From an uncultured Caldilineaceae bacterium (GTDB taxonomy: Bacteria; Chloroflexota; Anaerolineae; Caldilineales; Caldilineaceae): DNA of 64,000 nt. How positions within the stretch are numbered: the stretch's first letter is position 1; each line of letters opens with the position of its first letter. Location of the stretch: assembly GCA_951812725.1 (NCBI GenBank), contig OX638330.1, positions 496,001 through 560,000 of the forward strand, given 5' to 3'. Below the pieces are notes generated by a model, which was not told where the DNA came from, searched no databases, and saw only the letters and a program-made list of their open reading frames with translations. This document shows, piece after piece, positions 42,955 through 51,605 of this stretch. Made by a program: the position numbers and the translations under genes.

Positions 42955-43908
42955 CTACCTGCGCTGGCGGGGGTCGAGCGCGTCGCGCAGGCCGTCGCCG
43001 ATGAAATTGATGCTGAGAATCGTGAGGGAGATGAATAGGCCGGGCCACATGACCAGCCATGGATTCTGGGTGATGAAATCTTTGTTTTCGAACAGAAGCC
43101 GCCCCCACGTAGGCACGTTGGAAGGAAAGCCCAGGCCGAGGAATGAAAGCGCCGACTCGGTAAGTATCGCCGCAGCCACCCCCAGCGTTGCAGAAACAAT
43201 GATCGGGCTCAGAACGTTGGGCAGGATGTGCTGCCACAGGATCACGGGCTCGCGCGTGCCCACGCTGACCGCGGCCTCCACGAACTCCTTTTCTTTGATT
43301 GACAGCACCGAGCCGCGCACAACCCTGGCCGTCGGCATCCAACCCAGGATGCCGATCACGAGGACGACCAGTAGGAAAATCCCCAGTTCCGGGCCGAGCA
43401 ACGCCTTGAGCGAGTCTCGGAACAGCATGATTATGACCAGCAGGAGCGGAAGGCTGGGCAGAGCCAGCATCAGATCGGTGAAGCGCATCAGAGGGTTGTC
43501 CAGCCGTCGAAAGAAACCGGAAAGAACGCCGGCCAGGGTGCCAAAGGTGATCGAGACGAACATGGCGAACACGCCCACCGCCAGCGAAATGCGCCCTCCG
43601 TATAGATTTCGGGCCAGTGTGTCCCGCCCCAGGTCGTCGGTGCCAAGTCGGTATTTCACCGACGGCGGCTGGTTGATCGAGTTAATGTCATCGACGATAA
43701 AGCTGTACTCCGGGTCCACCGTATAGACGAGCGGACCGCCGAGCACCGCCAGAACCAGAAGCCCGAGCACGAATACCCCAACGAGCGCCAGTTTATGGCG
43801 GCGAAAGCGCAGCCACACATCCCCCCACAAGGTTCGATACCGGCGTTCCGGAAGTTCAACTGCCAGGTTGTCAGTGGATGCCGTTTGCGTGCGGACGGCC
43901 ATGTTCAC
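42955..43908 (-). CDS. peptide/dipeptide ABC transporter permease, DppC type
   Basis: A 317-residue inner-membrane permease of the oligopeptide/nickel family. A cytosolic N-terminus (1-35) is followed by the first helix (LALVGVFVLGLLVLAVLG) and a periplasmic loop with KYRLGTDDLGRD, a hallmark of the DppC branch; the BPD_transp_1 domain with the EAA-like loop (ASVGTREPVILWQHILPN) occupies about 115-315. It is the last gene of the operon (substrate-binding protein, DppB type, DppC type). ATPase genes are missing. Confidence 0.93.
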   Translation of the reverse strand: MNMAVRTQTASTDNLAVELPERRYRTLWGDVWLRFRRHKLALVGVFVLGLLVLAVLGGPLVYTVDPEYSFIVDDINSINQPPSVKYRLGTDDLGRDTLARNLYGGRISLAVGVFAMFVSITFGTLAGVLSGFFRRLDNPLMRFTDLMLALPSLPLLLVIIMLFRDSLKALLGPELGIFLLVVLVIGILGWMPTARVVRGSVLSIKEKEFVEAAVSVGTREPVILWQHILPNVLSPIIVSATLGVAAAILTESALSFLGLGFPSNVPTWGRLLFENKDFITQNPWLVMWPGLFISLTILSINFIGDGLRDALDPRQRR

Positions 43909-43970
43909 TCCAGCGGCCAGCGATTCACGACAGCTGGCCTGCTTGCGCAGTGACGATCGGCTAGTGCAGT

Positions 43971-44987
43971 CTAACTGTACCTGATGCGCGGGTCGAGTAT
44001 GCCATAGATGACATCGGCGACGAGATTGAAAATAACGATAAGAAAGGCAAAGATAAAGGTGACAGTCTGTACCAAGGGAATGTCGTTCAGCTGAATCGCG
44101 CCGATAAGGAGGGCGCCCAACCCGTTCACGCGGAATATCTGTTCGGTAATAATTGCCCCGCTGAAGATGGCGGGAATGCCCAACGCGATCAGTGTGACCA
44201 CAGGGATCAGGCTATTTCGCAAAATGTGGCGGATCACAACATATCGTTCGCGAAATCCCTTGGCCGTCGCCGTGCGTACGTAGTCCATTGGGATGTTGTC
44301 CAGCATTGACGAGCGCGTAAAGCGTGCCAGCGTCGCCGCCTGAAAGAAACCCAGAACAGCCACCGGCATGGCGCTCTGTTTCAGCTGCTGGACAAGGCTG
44401 TTCCAATCTACTATCTGAAGATTCGTGTCATAAATCATGGGAAACCACTTGAGTTTCACACTAAATAGCAGAATCATCAGCAGGCCTGTGAAGAAAGTCG
44501 GGATTGAATAGCCGATAAGCGATAGGAAGGTCCCGACCTGATCAAAGATTGAGTACTGACGGATTGCAGATACAACGCCGACCGGCACCGCGATCGCAAT
44601 CGCGACCAGATAGGCCATCCCCACAACCCATAGCGTCTGCGGCATGCGTTCTACGATCATATCCATAACCGGAACGCCGCGACTGCCCCAGGAGGTCACC
44701 CGTAGCCGTTTCTCGCCATCCCCGATCTGAATGTCGAACGCGGTCTCAATCAGAGACAACGGCTCATTGACAAAGAACTGGCGCAACCACAACCCATACT
44801 TGACCGGGAAAGGTTCATCCAGCCCCATCGCCTTACGAATCTGCTGGCGGACTTCGGGGCGAATGGTCTCCGGCAAGGCGCTGGTCGGATCTCCAGGCGC
44901 GAGGTCAAGCACCGCGAATATGACAAAGCTGATAGCGATGAGGGTCGGAATGATTGTGAGAACGCGACGGACGAGATATTGGCCCAC
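43971..44987 (-). CDS. peptide/dipeptide ABC transporter permease, DppB type
   Basis: A 338-residue permease with the DppB N-terminus (MGQYLVRRVLTIIPTLIAIS, a cytosolic start and helix 1 with LAPGDPT after it) and the binding-protein-dependent transport domain (about 105-335) with the coupling loop YVRTATAKGFRERYVVIRH. It pairs with the DppC-type permease. It is preceded, after the substrate-binding gene, by a hairpin at 45015-45041 that may lower expression relative to the binding protein. Confidence 0.93.
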   Translation of the reverse strand: MGQYLVRRVLTIIPTLIAISFVIFAVLDLAPGDPTSALPETIRPEVRQQIRKAMGLDEPFPVKYGLWLRQFFVNEPLSLIETAFDIQIGDGEKRLRVTSWGSRGVPVMDMIVERMPQTLWVVGMAYLVAIAIAVPVGVVSAIRQYSIFDQVGTFLSLIGYSIPTFFTGLLMILLFSVKLKWFPMIYDTNLQIVDWNSLVQQLKQSAMPVAVLGFFQAATLARFTRSSMLDNIPMDYVRTATAKGFRERYVVIRHILRNSLIPVVTLIALGIPAIFSGAIITEQIFRVNGLGALLIGAIQLNDIPLVQTVTFIFAFLIVIFNLVADVIYGILDPRIRYS

Positions 44988-45014
44988 GGCGGTTTAAGGG
45001 GAAAGAGGAAAAAG

Positions 45015-45041
45015 AGGGAGGAGAGTCTTTCTCTCCTCCCT
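45015..45041 (-). promoter_or_regulatory. intercistronic hairpin between binding protein and permease genes
   Basis: agggaggaga (45015-45024) and tctcctccct (45032-45041) form a 10-bp stem with a 7-nt loop, followed on the minus strand by a T-rich stretch (ctttttcctcttt). Such structures often stabilise the upstream mRNA or cause partial termination so that the binding protein is made in excess. Confidence 0.65.
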
Positions 45042-45053
45042 ACTCCAATCAAA

Positions 45054-46826
45054 TTAGCGGTGCCATTCGCCGACATTCCACATCTGGCTGTCCCAACCGT
45101 TGATCCAGACACCCTTGAGCGTGTCCAAGTGGGCGGAGACTTCGCCTCGGTATACCAGCGGAATCTGGTAGTTATTCTGAACGTTAATATCGTTTAGCTG
45201 CTTCACCAATGCTTCGCGCTCCGGCCCGACCGGAGTCTGCGTCAGCTGCTCAAACAGAGCGTCAAATTCGGCGCTGCAGCCGCGGAAGATGTTGCCGCCG
45301 CCCCAGGAGTTTTCCCGCATCGGGATCTGTTCGCAGATCCAGTTTGACAGATGCTGCTGCGGGTCAATCGTCGGGCCGGTTGTGTACATCTGCAAGTCCG
45401 TATAGAACTTCTGATAGGTGTCAGGGCTGTTGGGATCACCGCCGAAGAAGACGCTGGCGTCGTGGTTAATCAGTTCGGTCTCGATCCCGATCTGGAGCCA
45501 CCACTGGCGCAGAAGAGCCTGTGTTTTCTGACGCACTGAGTTCGTAGAAGTCTGGTAGGAGAGCTTCAGCGGAACGCCGTTGTATTCACGGATGCCGTCG
45601 CCATCAGTATCGAGGACGTCGTTTTCGTCCAACAGTGCATTGGCGCCTTCGATGTCCTGGGTCAGACAGCTGTCGTTTGAATCTGAAACGTAGTGGAGCG
45701 GGGCCGGGATCACGTTGCAGGTTGGCTGACCAGCAAAGCCGTAGAGCTGTTCGGATATGAGGTTGCGATCGATTGCCATCGACATCGCCTGAGGAATCGG
45801 CGGGAATGTCAGGAAAGGATGGGGATTATCGCCATCCAAGTACTCGGAACGATCATCGCCCAAATCGGAATGCGGGTTGGTCTGGTTGATCAGGACTCGC
45901 TCGACATAACCGGCGAAGGCGGAAACCACTCTGCCCAGCCCTGCCGCTTCCATGTCGCGCAGGATGTCCGGCTCGACCTGCAAGTTCCAGGCATAATCGG
46001 CTTCCCCAGTCTCCAGCACAGCTCGGGCCGCGGACGCAGCATCGCCGCCGCCCTTGAAGATCACCGTGTCAAAGTAGGTCGGCTCGCCATGGTAGTGTGG
46101 GTTGCGTTCATATACAGCGACATCGTTGACTTTGAAGTCGATGATGCGATAGGGTCCCGTGCCCAGCGGGGCGGTATTCTGCTCATTGCACGTCTGGGCA
46201 GCAGCGCCGACACATTCGGCAAACTGAACGCCGCTGATGATCGGCGTGTTCGCGCCGACAAAAGCGTTATACGGATAGGGCGTCGGCGAATCGAACGTGA
46301 TCTTGATTGTGCGGTCGTCAAGCGCTTCGACAGACTCGATGCCCAGAAAAGCCTCGCTGGCGGTGCAGCCAGTGGCTTCATCGGAACAGTACTGCCAGGT
46401 AAAGACAACATCGTCGGCGGTCACGTCGCTGCCGTCCGACCACAGCAGGCCTTCCTTCAGTGTCCACGTAATGGACATCAGATCTTCCGAGACGCCGCCA
46501 TTCTCAATCGTTGGGATTTCCACTGCCAGCCTGGGCACGATTGTACCGTTAGGGTCGTAGTTGGCCAGCGGCTCCAGCGTAATGGCGCCGGCGTCCTGGT
46601 CCTTGGTGCCGCCTGACAGGTAAGGTCCGGGCAAAGAGGCTGCCTGCCAATAGAGTATGGTCAGTACTTTGCTCTCTTCCTCCATCACTTCCTCTTCCGC
46701 CATCTCTTCATCCGCCGTCATGCCCTCGCCGCCCGTTGGCGCCGCGGCGGGACAGGCTGCCAGCAAGAAAGCCATTGCCAGTAACAGCGCAATGATTCGC
46801 AAGGATGAAATGTTTTTCCCCATCAT
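45054..46826 (-). CDS. peptide/dipeptide ABC transporter substrate-binding lipoprotein
   Basis: A 590-residue family 5 extracellular solute-binding protein. With the start at 46826 it has a lipoprotein signal and Cys25 in the lipobox LLAAC, then an acidic low-complexity spacer (EEMAEEEVMEEE) leading to the binding domain with the family pattern LTWTLKEGLLWSDGSDVTADDVVFTW and SMAIDRNLISEQLYG. The frame extends 39 codons further, but aaaggag lies just ahead of the ATG at 46826. It leads the minus-strand uptake operon. The ligand is probably a peptide, but sugars and metal chelates are also bound by this family. Confidence 0.94.
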   Translation of the reverse strand: MMGKNISSLRIIALLLAMAFLLAACPAAAPTGGEGMTADEEMAEEEVMEEESKVLTILYWQAASLPGPYLSGGTKDQDAGAITLEPLANYDPNGTIVPRLAVEIPTIENGGVSEDLMSITWTLKEGLLWSDGSDVTADDVVFTWQYCSDEATGCTASEAFLGIESVEALDDRTIKITFDSPTPYPYNAFVGANTPIISGVQFAECVGAAAQTCNEQNTAPLGTGPYRIIDFKVNDVAVYERNPHYHGEPTYFDTVIFKGGGDAASAARAVLETGEADYAWNLQVEPDILRDMEAAGLGRVVSAFAGYVERVLINQTNPHSDLGDDRSEYLDGDNPHPFLTFPPIPQAMSMAIDRNLISEQLYGFAGQPTCNVIPAPLHYVSDSNDSCLTQDIEGANALLDENDVLDTDGDGIREYNGVPLKLSYQTSTNSVRQKTQALLRQWWLQIGIETELINHDASVFFGGDPNSPDTYQKFYTDLQMYTTGPTIDPQQHLSNWICEQIPMRENSWGGGNIFRGCSAEFDALFEQLTQTPVGPEREALVKQLNDINVQNNYQIPLVYRGEVSAHLDTLKGVWINGWDSQMWNVGEWHR

Positions 46827-46984
46827 GAACTTCTCCTTTTCACCATTTGGTCTTGAAAATCGGTGTGTCTCTTCTGCTGCGCGCAAGTGTCCTACAATCC
46901 AACTAAGTGGACCATTGCAAAGCAGCAAGTTCATTGGCGGCAAATGTTGCCATTTGGGGGATTAGTTAAGCACATTTGCATCGA

Positions 46985-47009
46985 AAAATCGGCCCGCAAA
47001 CTTGCGGGC
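46985..47009 (-). terminator. intrinsic terminator of the XPB-domain gene
   Basis: On the minus strand a near-perfect 8-bp GC hairpin (stems 47009-47002 and 46999-46992) is followed by cgatttttcg. It ends the transcript of the gene at 47093-48655, 84 bases after its stop, and separates it from the uptake operon. Confidence 0.7.
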
Positions 47010-47092
47010 TCGCTTCTACGATTTGTACTGCCTGTATCCTACCATTCTTTTCTATGGAATACAATAGGAATCAAGCTGCCAGTGGAACTTGA

Positions 47093-48655
47093 TTACGTGT
47101 CGTCTGAAAGCTGTTCGCCAAATTTCTGTAGCCCCGCTGCCACCTTTTCTGGTATCTCGCTGGTGCGTGAGTTCAGAAAGGCCAGAATGCGATCAGGCTG
47201 GACGCCCTCGCCGGCGGCTCTGCCCAAACTGCGCTGGTTGATCTGGTAGAGGAAACGGGGGTAACTGGCCTGCCAACTGCTGAATCGTTCCACCCGAAAT
47301 CTATCCATCAGCGGCGTTCCCGCGGGCAGCTCTACAGTGAAATTCTCCTCGACGATTAACGGTTGCCGGCGTCCTTCATTGGGCATCTCGCTGTCGTGGC
47401 CAAGCCATCGTGCACCCCAGCCGCTGAGCGAAAACAACAGGTCGTCGCCCGCAGAAGGCTCGGCCAGGTCCATGACCGATAGCCAGTAGAGAGGACCGTT
47501 CAGCAGGAAACGAAGCAGCACTCCTTCCACCTGTTCCCAATGCTCGAAACCGCGCAGATATTCCTCCTGGTTCTGATAGCGGATGTACCAGCTGTCGTAG
47601 TCGCCGGTGGGGCGTTGAAAGTCGGGCTTAGCTTCCTTGATGGCATTAACTACATCTGCCTGACTGTACCAGGCGCCCGGCAGCAACAAGCCCATTAGTC
47701 GCAGCATGGCCTCACGTGTCTGCAATGGATTATTTTGCCAATCGCCTCCCGAGCAGTCGAGGCCCGGAATGCGTTCCAGGTCGTTCCATTCCGGCGAAGT
47801 GCGCCAAGCCTCCCACAGCGTAAAGCGCTGCTCCGGCCGCGGTTGTTCCAGGAAGGCATAGACCCGATTCCCTGTAAGGCGCACGCGTTCATCGTCGGCC
47901 CTCCGCAGCCAGCCCAACCGCTTTGCCAGATGTAGGAGCAGAGCGACGCGAACCTCTTCGATACTGCCGGATGCGACAGGCGCGACGAACGGAGAAACGT
48001 ACCCATCCGTCGACTGCAAACGCATCTTAAGCTGGTCGATGTCCTCCGGATCGGGTGTGCCATCTGCCTGCAGTCGCAGTCCTTCGGTATGCAGGAAACC
48101 CAGTAGCGTGCCGGCATCTTCCAGAAAGGCGTCCTCCAGTTGCAGCATTCGCGAAGATGGCGGGGGAGGCACCGGCAGTGCGGTCAAACCCGATTCGCCA
48201 TCTGTTGTTTTGGGCTGTGGCAGCCAGGGGAGGATATCACTAGGGATGTATACGATGGTGTGTGCGTTCTGGCCCGCGCCCTTGAAGCCGCGGCCAATCA
48301 GCCCGTAGTAATATAGCAGTTCGGCAACGCTTTCCGGCGTGTTCCAGGGTTGTTCACGTTCCATCATTGCCGGGCCCATCTGGCGGATGCTGCCGTATTC
48401 GCGGCTGAACTGCGCTTCTCGTAGTTCGCCCCCCTCCGCGAGCAGGAGGTCCAGAGCTGTCTTGGCCTGGGGATAGGAATCAGTGATTTCCTGGAAGGCC
48501 ATCAACACCGAAGTAGGTTCTGTGATCTGGCCGCCCAAGCTATCGATCATCGCCCTGACATTTTTTTCTCCGTCCAGGATCGCTCCGCGTATTTCTGCAA
48601 TTACCTGCAACAGGATTTCCGGATATTCGGCGATCATTTGGTTGGTTTGCGGCAT
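47093..48655 (-). CDS. XPB/Ssl2 helicase-associated-domain protein without helicase motor
   Basis: A 520-residue protein without transmembrane or secretion signals. The C-terminal part resembles the helicase-associated (Helicase_C_3) domain of XPB-type helicases: LIVEENFTVELPAGTPL followed by FRVERFSSWQ, the YQINQRSLGRAAGEGVQPDRILAFL block and a closing helix. The N-terminal 350 residues are helical and of no recognised family, with a proline-rich strip PVPPPPSS around residue 165. There is no Walker A or DEAH box, so it cannot unwind DNA by itself. Similar stand-alone proteins occur in Actinobacteria and Chloroflexota. It has its own terminator and is a single-gene transcript. Confidence 0.7.
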   Translation of the reverse strand: MPQTNQMIAEYPEILLQVIAEIRGAILDGEKNVRAMIDSLGGQITEPTSVLMAFQEITDSYPQAKTALDLLLAEGGELREAQFSREYGSIRQMGPAMMEREQPWNTPESVAELLYYYGLIGRGFKGAGQNAHTIVYIPSDILPWLPQPKTTDGESGLTALPVPPPPSSRMLQLEDAFLEDAGTLLGFLHTEGLRLQADGTPDPEDIDQLKMRLQSTDGYVSPFVAPVASGSIEEVRVALLLHLAKRLGWLRRADDERVRLTGNRVYAFLEQPRPEQRFTLWEAWRTSPEWNDLERIPGLDCSGGDWQNNPLQTREAMLRLMGLLLPGAWYSQADVVNAIKEAKPDFQRPTGDYDSWYIRYQNQEEYLRGFEHWEQVEGVLLRFLLNGPLYWLSVMDLAEPSAGDDLLFSLSGWGARWLGHDSEMPNEGRRQPLIVEENFTVELPAGTPLMDRFRVERFSSWQASYPRFLYQINQRSLGRAAGEGVQPDRILAFLNSRTSEIPEKVAAGLQKFGEQLSDDT

Positions 48656-48917
48656 CTATGTTTCCCTGAATCGCCGTTACACTGAATTCCAAAGTCTGGT
48701 GTCAGCAACTGGTTGAACTGTCAGACTTACGGCCAAATTCTGTAGCGATCATTTCCGCTCATCGAGGCTGCCTGCTGTGGACGAATGCCAAGTTGCGTTC
48801 AACATCTACCCGGCCGGGCGCCTTGCCGCGCCTTGCCAGATCGGGGGCCTTTGTGAGACAATACGCCCAGACACTAAGATGAAGCGGCAATCTGACAGCG
48901 ACTGGAGGTCTGTTGAA

Positions 48918-49292
48918 ATGACCCGCGATTCATCCTTTGTACCCCAAAGCGGCGGCTGGCGCTTTTCCGATATTTTACGCGATTTTGCCGTTGTATGGCA
49001 ACTGATGGGCGATCCGCAGGTATCAATTCTGCTGAGAGTCGGTTTTCCCGTGTTGGCAATTCTCTACTGGCTATCGCCGATCGATCTGTGGCCGGGCATG
49101 CCCCTCGATGATATTGCCGCGGTTGTCCTGGCAGGGCGTCTCTTTGTGCAAATGGCTCCGCAGGCTGCAGTGCGGCGTGCGCAAATACGTCTTGGCCATA
49201 TTTCACCGGACGAACCGGACCGGGAGGTCTGGGATATCTGGGACGAGGACGACAAAACAATCCCCGGAGACTGGCGCGTGGTTGACGACTAA
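48918..49292 (+). CDS. DUF1232 (YkvA-type) membrane protein
   Basis: A 124-residue protein. The DUF1232 core is at about 40-80: a hydrophobic helix (VGFPVLAILYWLSPIDLWPG) in which SPIDLxPG is diagnostic, followed by DDIAAVVLAGRLF. The frame is open from 48777, but ggaggt precedes the ATG at 48918 at good spacing. The C-terminus is acidic with several Trp and Asp residues (WDIWDEDDKT). It is followed after 27 bases by the M20 peptidase gene. Function of the family is unknown. Confidence 0.78.
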   Translation: MTRDSSFVPQSGGWRFSDILRDFAVVWQLMGDPQVSILLRVGFPVLAILYWLSPIDLWPGMPLDDIAAVVLAGRLFVQMAPQAAVRRAQIRLGHISPDEPDREVWDIWDEDDKTIPGDWRVVDD

Positions 49293-49319
49293 CTGTCAAT
49301 ATCGCGCCCACCTCAACAT

Positions 49320-50495
49320 ATGAATAACACGCTGCTTGACCAGGTGGTCCAAACTATTGACCGCCAGCGGCTGGTTGACACAGCCGTGGCATTGGTCAAG
49401 GTGCCCAGCCCAACCCGCAGCGCAGGCGCGGCCGCCGATCGCCTGGCAGAGATTCTGGCCTCCGACGACTTTTCCGTCCGGCGGCACGATGCCGATTGGC
49501 CGCAAACTCCGGTTGTCATCGCAACGCTTGATAGCGGCAGACCTGGTCCCACACTCCAGTTCGACGGCCATTTGGATACCGTGCATCTCCCCTTCGTGCC
49601 GCCGCGTGTGGAAAACGACACTCTCTACGGATCCAGTTCGGCTGATATGAAGGGTGGCATCGCCGCAGCCCTGGAGGCAGTGCGCGTGTTGCGGACCTTG
49701 GACGCGTTACCCGGAGGCAGAGTGCTGCTGACCGCTCATGACCACCACGAAGGGCCGTGGGGGGACGGCCGCCAAGTGCGCGCTATGATACGCGAGGGCC
49801 TTCACGGCGACGCTGTCATGCTGCCGGAGTATCTGGCCGATCCACTGCCGTTAGCCGGCCGGGGCGTGGCGATATTCCAGGCGACGATTCGCCGCGCGGG
49901 CGCGCCCGTGCATGAAGTGTTGCGTCCGCCGGATACGCCTGACGTAGTGGCAGCCGGCGCTCATTTGGTTACCCGTCTGCACGCCTGGAATGAACAACTA
50001 AGACAGAACGCCCATCCTTTTGCCGGCCATGATTCTACTTTTGTAGGCAGTATTCAGTCAGGCGAAATCTACAACCAGTCGCCGACAGAGTGTCAGGTGC
50101 AGGGAACACGTCGTTGGATCCCGCCGGGCGATGGCGCCGAAGTCCGGGAAGAGTTCTCGCAGCTGTTGGCCGAGGTCGCAGCCGCAACCGGCACGCAAAT
50201 CGATGTCGAATACACCGAACAGGGTGGGGCCTACCAGATCGATGCGGACAGCCACCTCGTGCACGCGTTTCAGCAAGCCCACACGGCTGTCGCCGGCTCG
50301 CCATTGCCCCTGGGGGCCAAGCCATTCGTTGACGACGGCAACATCTATGCCTCCGCGGCCGGAATCCCCGCGCTGACGCACGGACCCGCCGCTACCGGCG
50401 CGCACACACTTTTCGAGGCCGTGCCTGTTGACGAGTTGGTGCGGGTCGCCAAAGTCTATGCGCTCACCGCAGTTGCATTTTGTGGAGGGACATAA
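49320..50495 (+). CDS. M20 family metallopeptidase (ArgE/DapE-like)
   Basis: A 391-residue zinc peptidase/deacylase. The metal ligands are visible: His84 and the catalytic Asp86 in FDGHLDTV, the bridging Asp in SSSADMKGG, the base Glu in HHEGPWGDG and the ending TGAHTLFEAVP, which carries the last His. A dimerisation lid domain lies between about 195 and 300. Family members hydrolyse peptides, N-acetyl or N-succinyl amino acids. It follows the DUF1232 gene by 27 bases and faces the convergent ribokinase gene. Confidence 0.93.
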   Translation: MNNTLLDQVVQTIDRQRLVDTAVALVKVPSPTRSAGAAADRLAEILASDDFSVRRHDADWPQTPVVIATLDSGRPGPTLQFDGHLDTVHLPFVPPRVENDTLYGSSSADMKGGIAAALEAVRVLRTLDALPGGRVLLTAHDHHEGPWGDGRQVRAMIREGLHGDAVMLPEYLADPLPLAGRGVAIFQATIRRAGAPVHEVLRPPDTPDVVAAGAHLVTRLHAWNEQLRQNAHPFAGHDSTFVGSIQSGEIYNQSPTECQVQGTRRWIPPGDGAEVREEFSQLLAEVAAATGTQIDVEYTEQGGAYQIDADSHLVHAFQQAHTAVAGSPLPLGAKPFVDDGNIYASAAGIPALTHGPAATGAHTLFEAVPVDELVRVAKVYALTAVAFCGGT

Positions 50496-50524
50496 GCGAG
50501 ACTCACGTTGCAGGCGCCAAGAGA

Positions 50525-51427
50525 TCACTCTTTTCGGGCAAATGGTGTCTCCTCGAGCTCGCTCCGTCTTGGGATCGAAGCAGCCGCGCCGGGCCTGGAA
50601 ACGCAAAGCGCGGCCGCCCGCGATGCCAGAGCCAGAGACTGCTTGGTTGATTCACCGGCAAGCAATTCGGCCAGAAAATAGCCGATGAAAGTGTCGCCGG
50701 CCGCGGTCGTGTCCACCGCTTCGACCGCTTGCGCCGGTGTCCTGATATGCTCCCCACTGCTAACATAGAGGGAGCCGTCCCTGCCCAAGGTGAGCAGAAT
50801 CGCGGCATCAGGAAAGCGGGCTTGCAGCATCCCCACAAGCGAATCAGGCGAAGCCTCCTCGACCCCGGCCAGCATCGCGCCCTCCGTCTGATTGACCACA
50901 AACAGAGAAACGCCGTCGAGTGGGTAACCCTGCACCTCCGGCGTCATTGGCGCGGGGTTGAAAACGACGTTCAGCCCTCGTTCGGACGCTTCACGCAGGA
51001 TCGCGGGCAAAGAACTGATTTCGTTCTGGAGCAAGAGCCAGTCGCCCTCGCCGAAATGAGACAGCACGTAGTGAGCATCATCGGAGGTCACCGTGAGGTT
51101 GGCTCCGCCATACAGGAGTATCGAGTTTTCGCCGGCGGAGTCTACCTGAATGATGGCGTGCCCCGTGGGTTGGTCATCGAGACCGACATGCGTTACGTCG
51201 ACGCCGTCCGCGGCGATAGCATCCCTTAACCAAAGTCCTTCAGGCCCAATCCTTCCTGCATGAAAGACGTCCGCGCCGGCGCGCGCCAGGGCAACCGACT
51301 GATTCGCGCCCTTGCCACCCTGAAAACGGTGGTACTCCGTGCTGGGCAGCGTCTCTCCTGAGCGTACAAGATGCTCGACCTGGTAGACGTGGTCAATGTT
51401 GAGTGAGCCGAATACAAGAATAGACAT
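50525..51427 (-). CDS. rbsK: ribokinase (PfkB family)
   Basis: A 300-residue PfkB sugar kinase that phosphorylates ribose (or a related pentose or deoxyribose). The N-terminal signature FQGGKGANQSVALARAG and the C-terminal active site DTTAAGDTFIGYF, with catalytic Asp in TAAGDT, are intact. The usual GAGD is AAGD, a known variant. Length is normal. Convergent with the M20 peptidase and divergent from adenine deaminase, with which it would fit nucleoside salvage. Confidence 0.9.
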   Translation of the reverse strand: MSILVFGSLNIDHVYQVEHLVRSGETLPSTEYHRFQGGKGANQSVALARAGADVFHAGRIGPEGLWLRDAIAADGVDVTHVGLDDQPTGHAIIQVDSAGENSILLYGGANLTVTSDDAHYVLSHFGEGDWLLLQNEISSLPAILREASERGLNVVFNPAPMTPEVQGYPLDGVSLFVVNQTEGAMLAGVEEASPDSLVGMLQARFPDAAILLTLGRDGSLYVSSGEHIRTPAQAVEAVDTTAAGDTFIGYFLAELLAGESTKQSLALASRAAALCVSRPGAAASIPRRSELEETPFARKE

Positions 51428-51516
51428 GGTTCAGATGGCTGGAAGATTGGGACATTCCAGTGAATTGTATCATTGAGATTTCGGCAGCCAAAAGAGACCT
51501 CTATCCCCGCCTACTG

Positions 51517-51525
51517 TGCTATAAT
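51517..51525 (+). promoter_or_regulatory. extended -10 promoter for adenine deaminase
   Basis: TGCTATAAT (51517-51525) is a perfect TATAAT with the TGn extension. There is no good -35 box 17 bases upstream, as often for extended -10 promoters. It is 80 bases before the TTG start of ade. Confidence 0.6.
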
Positions 51526-51605
51526 GCCCGCTAACCTGTGAATATGGGACTCTACGTTTTTTCCTAACCTGCTCTTGGATGTTCCGTTACCCGAAGGAGT
51601 GAACC

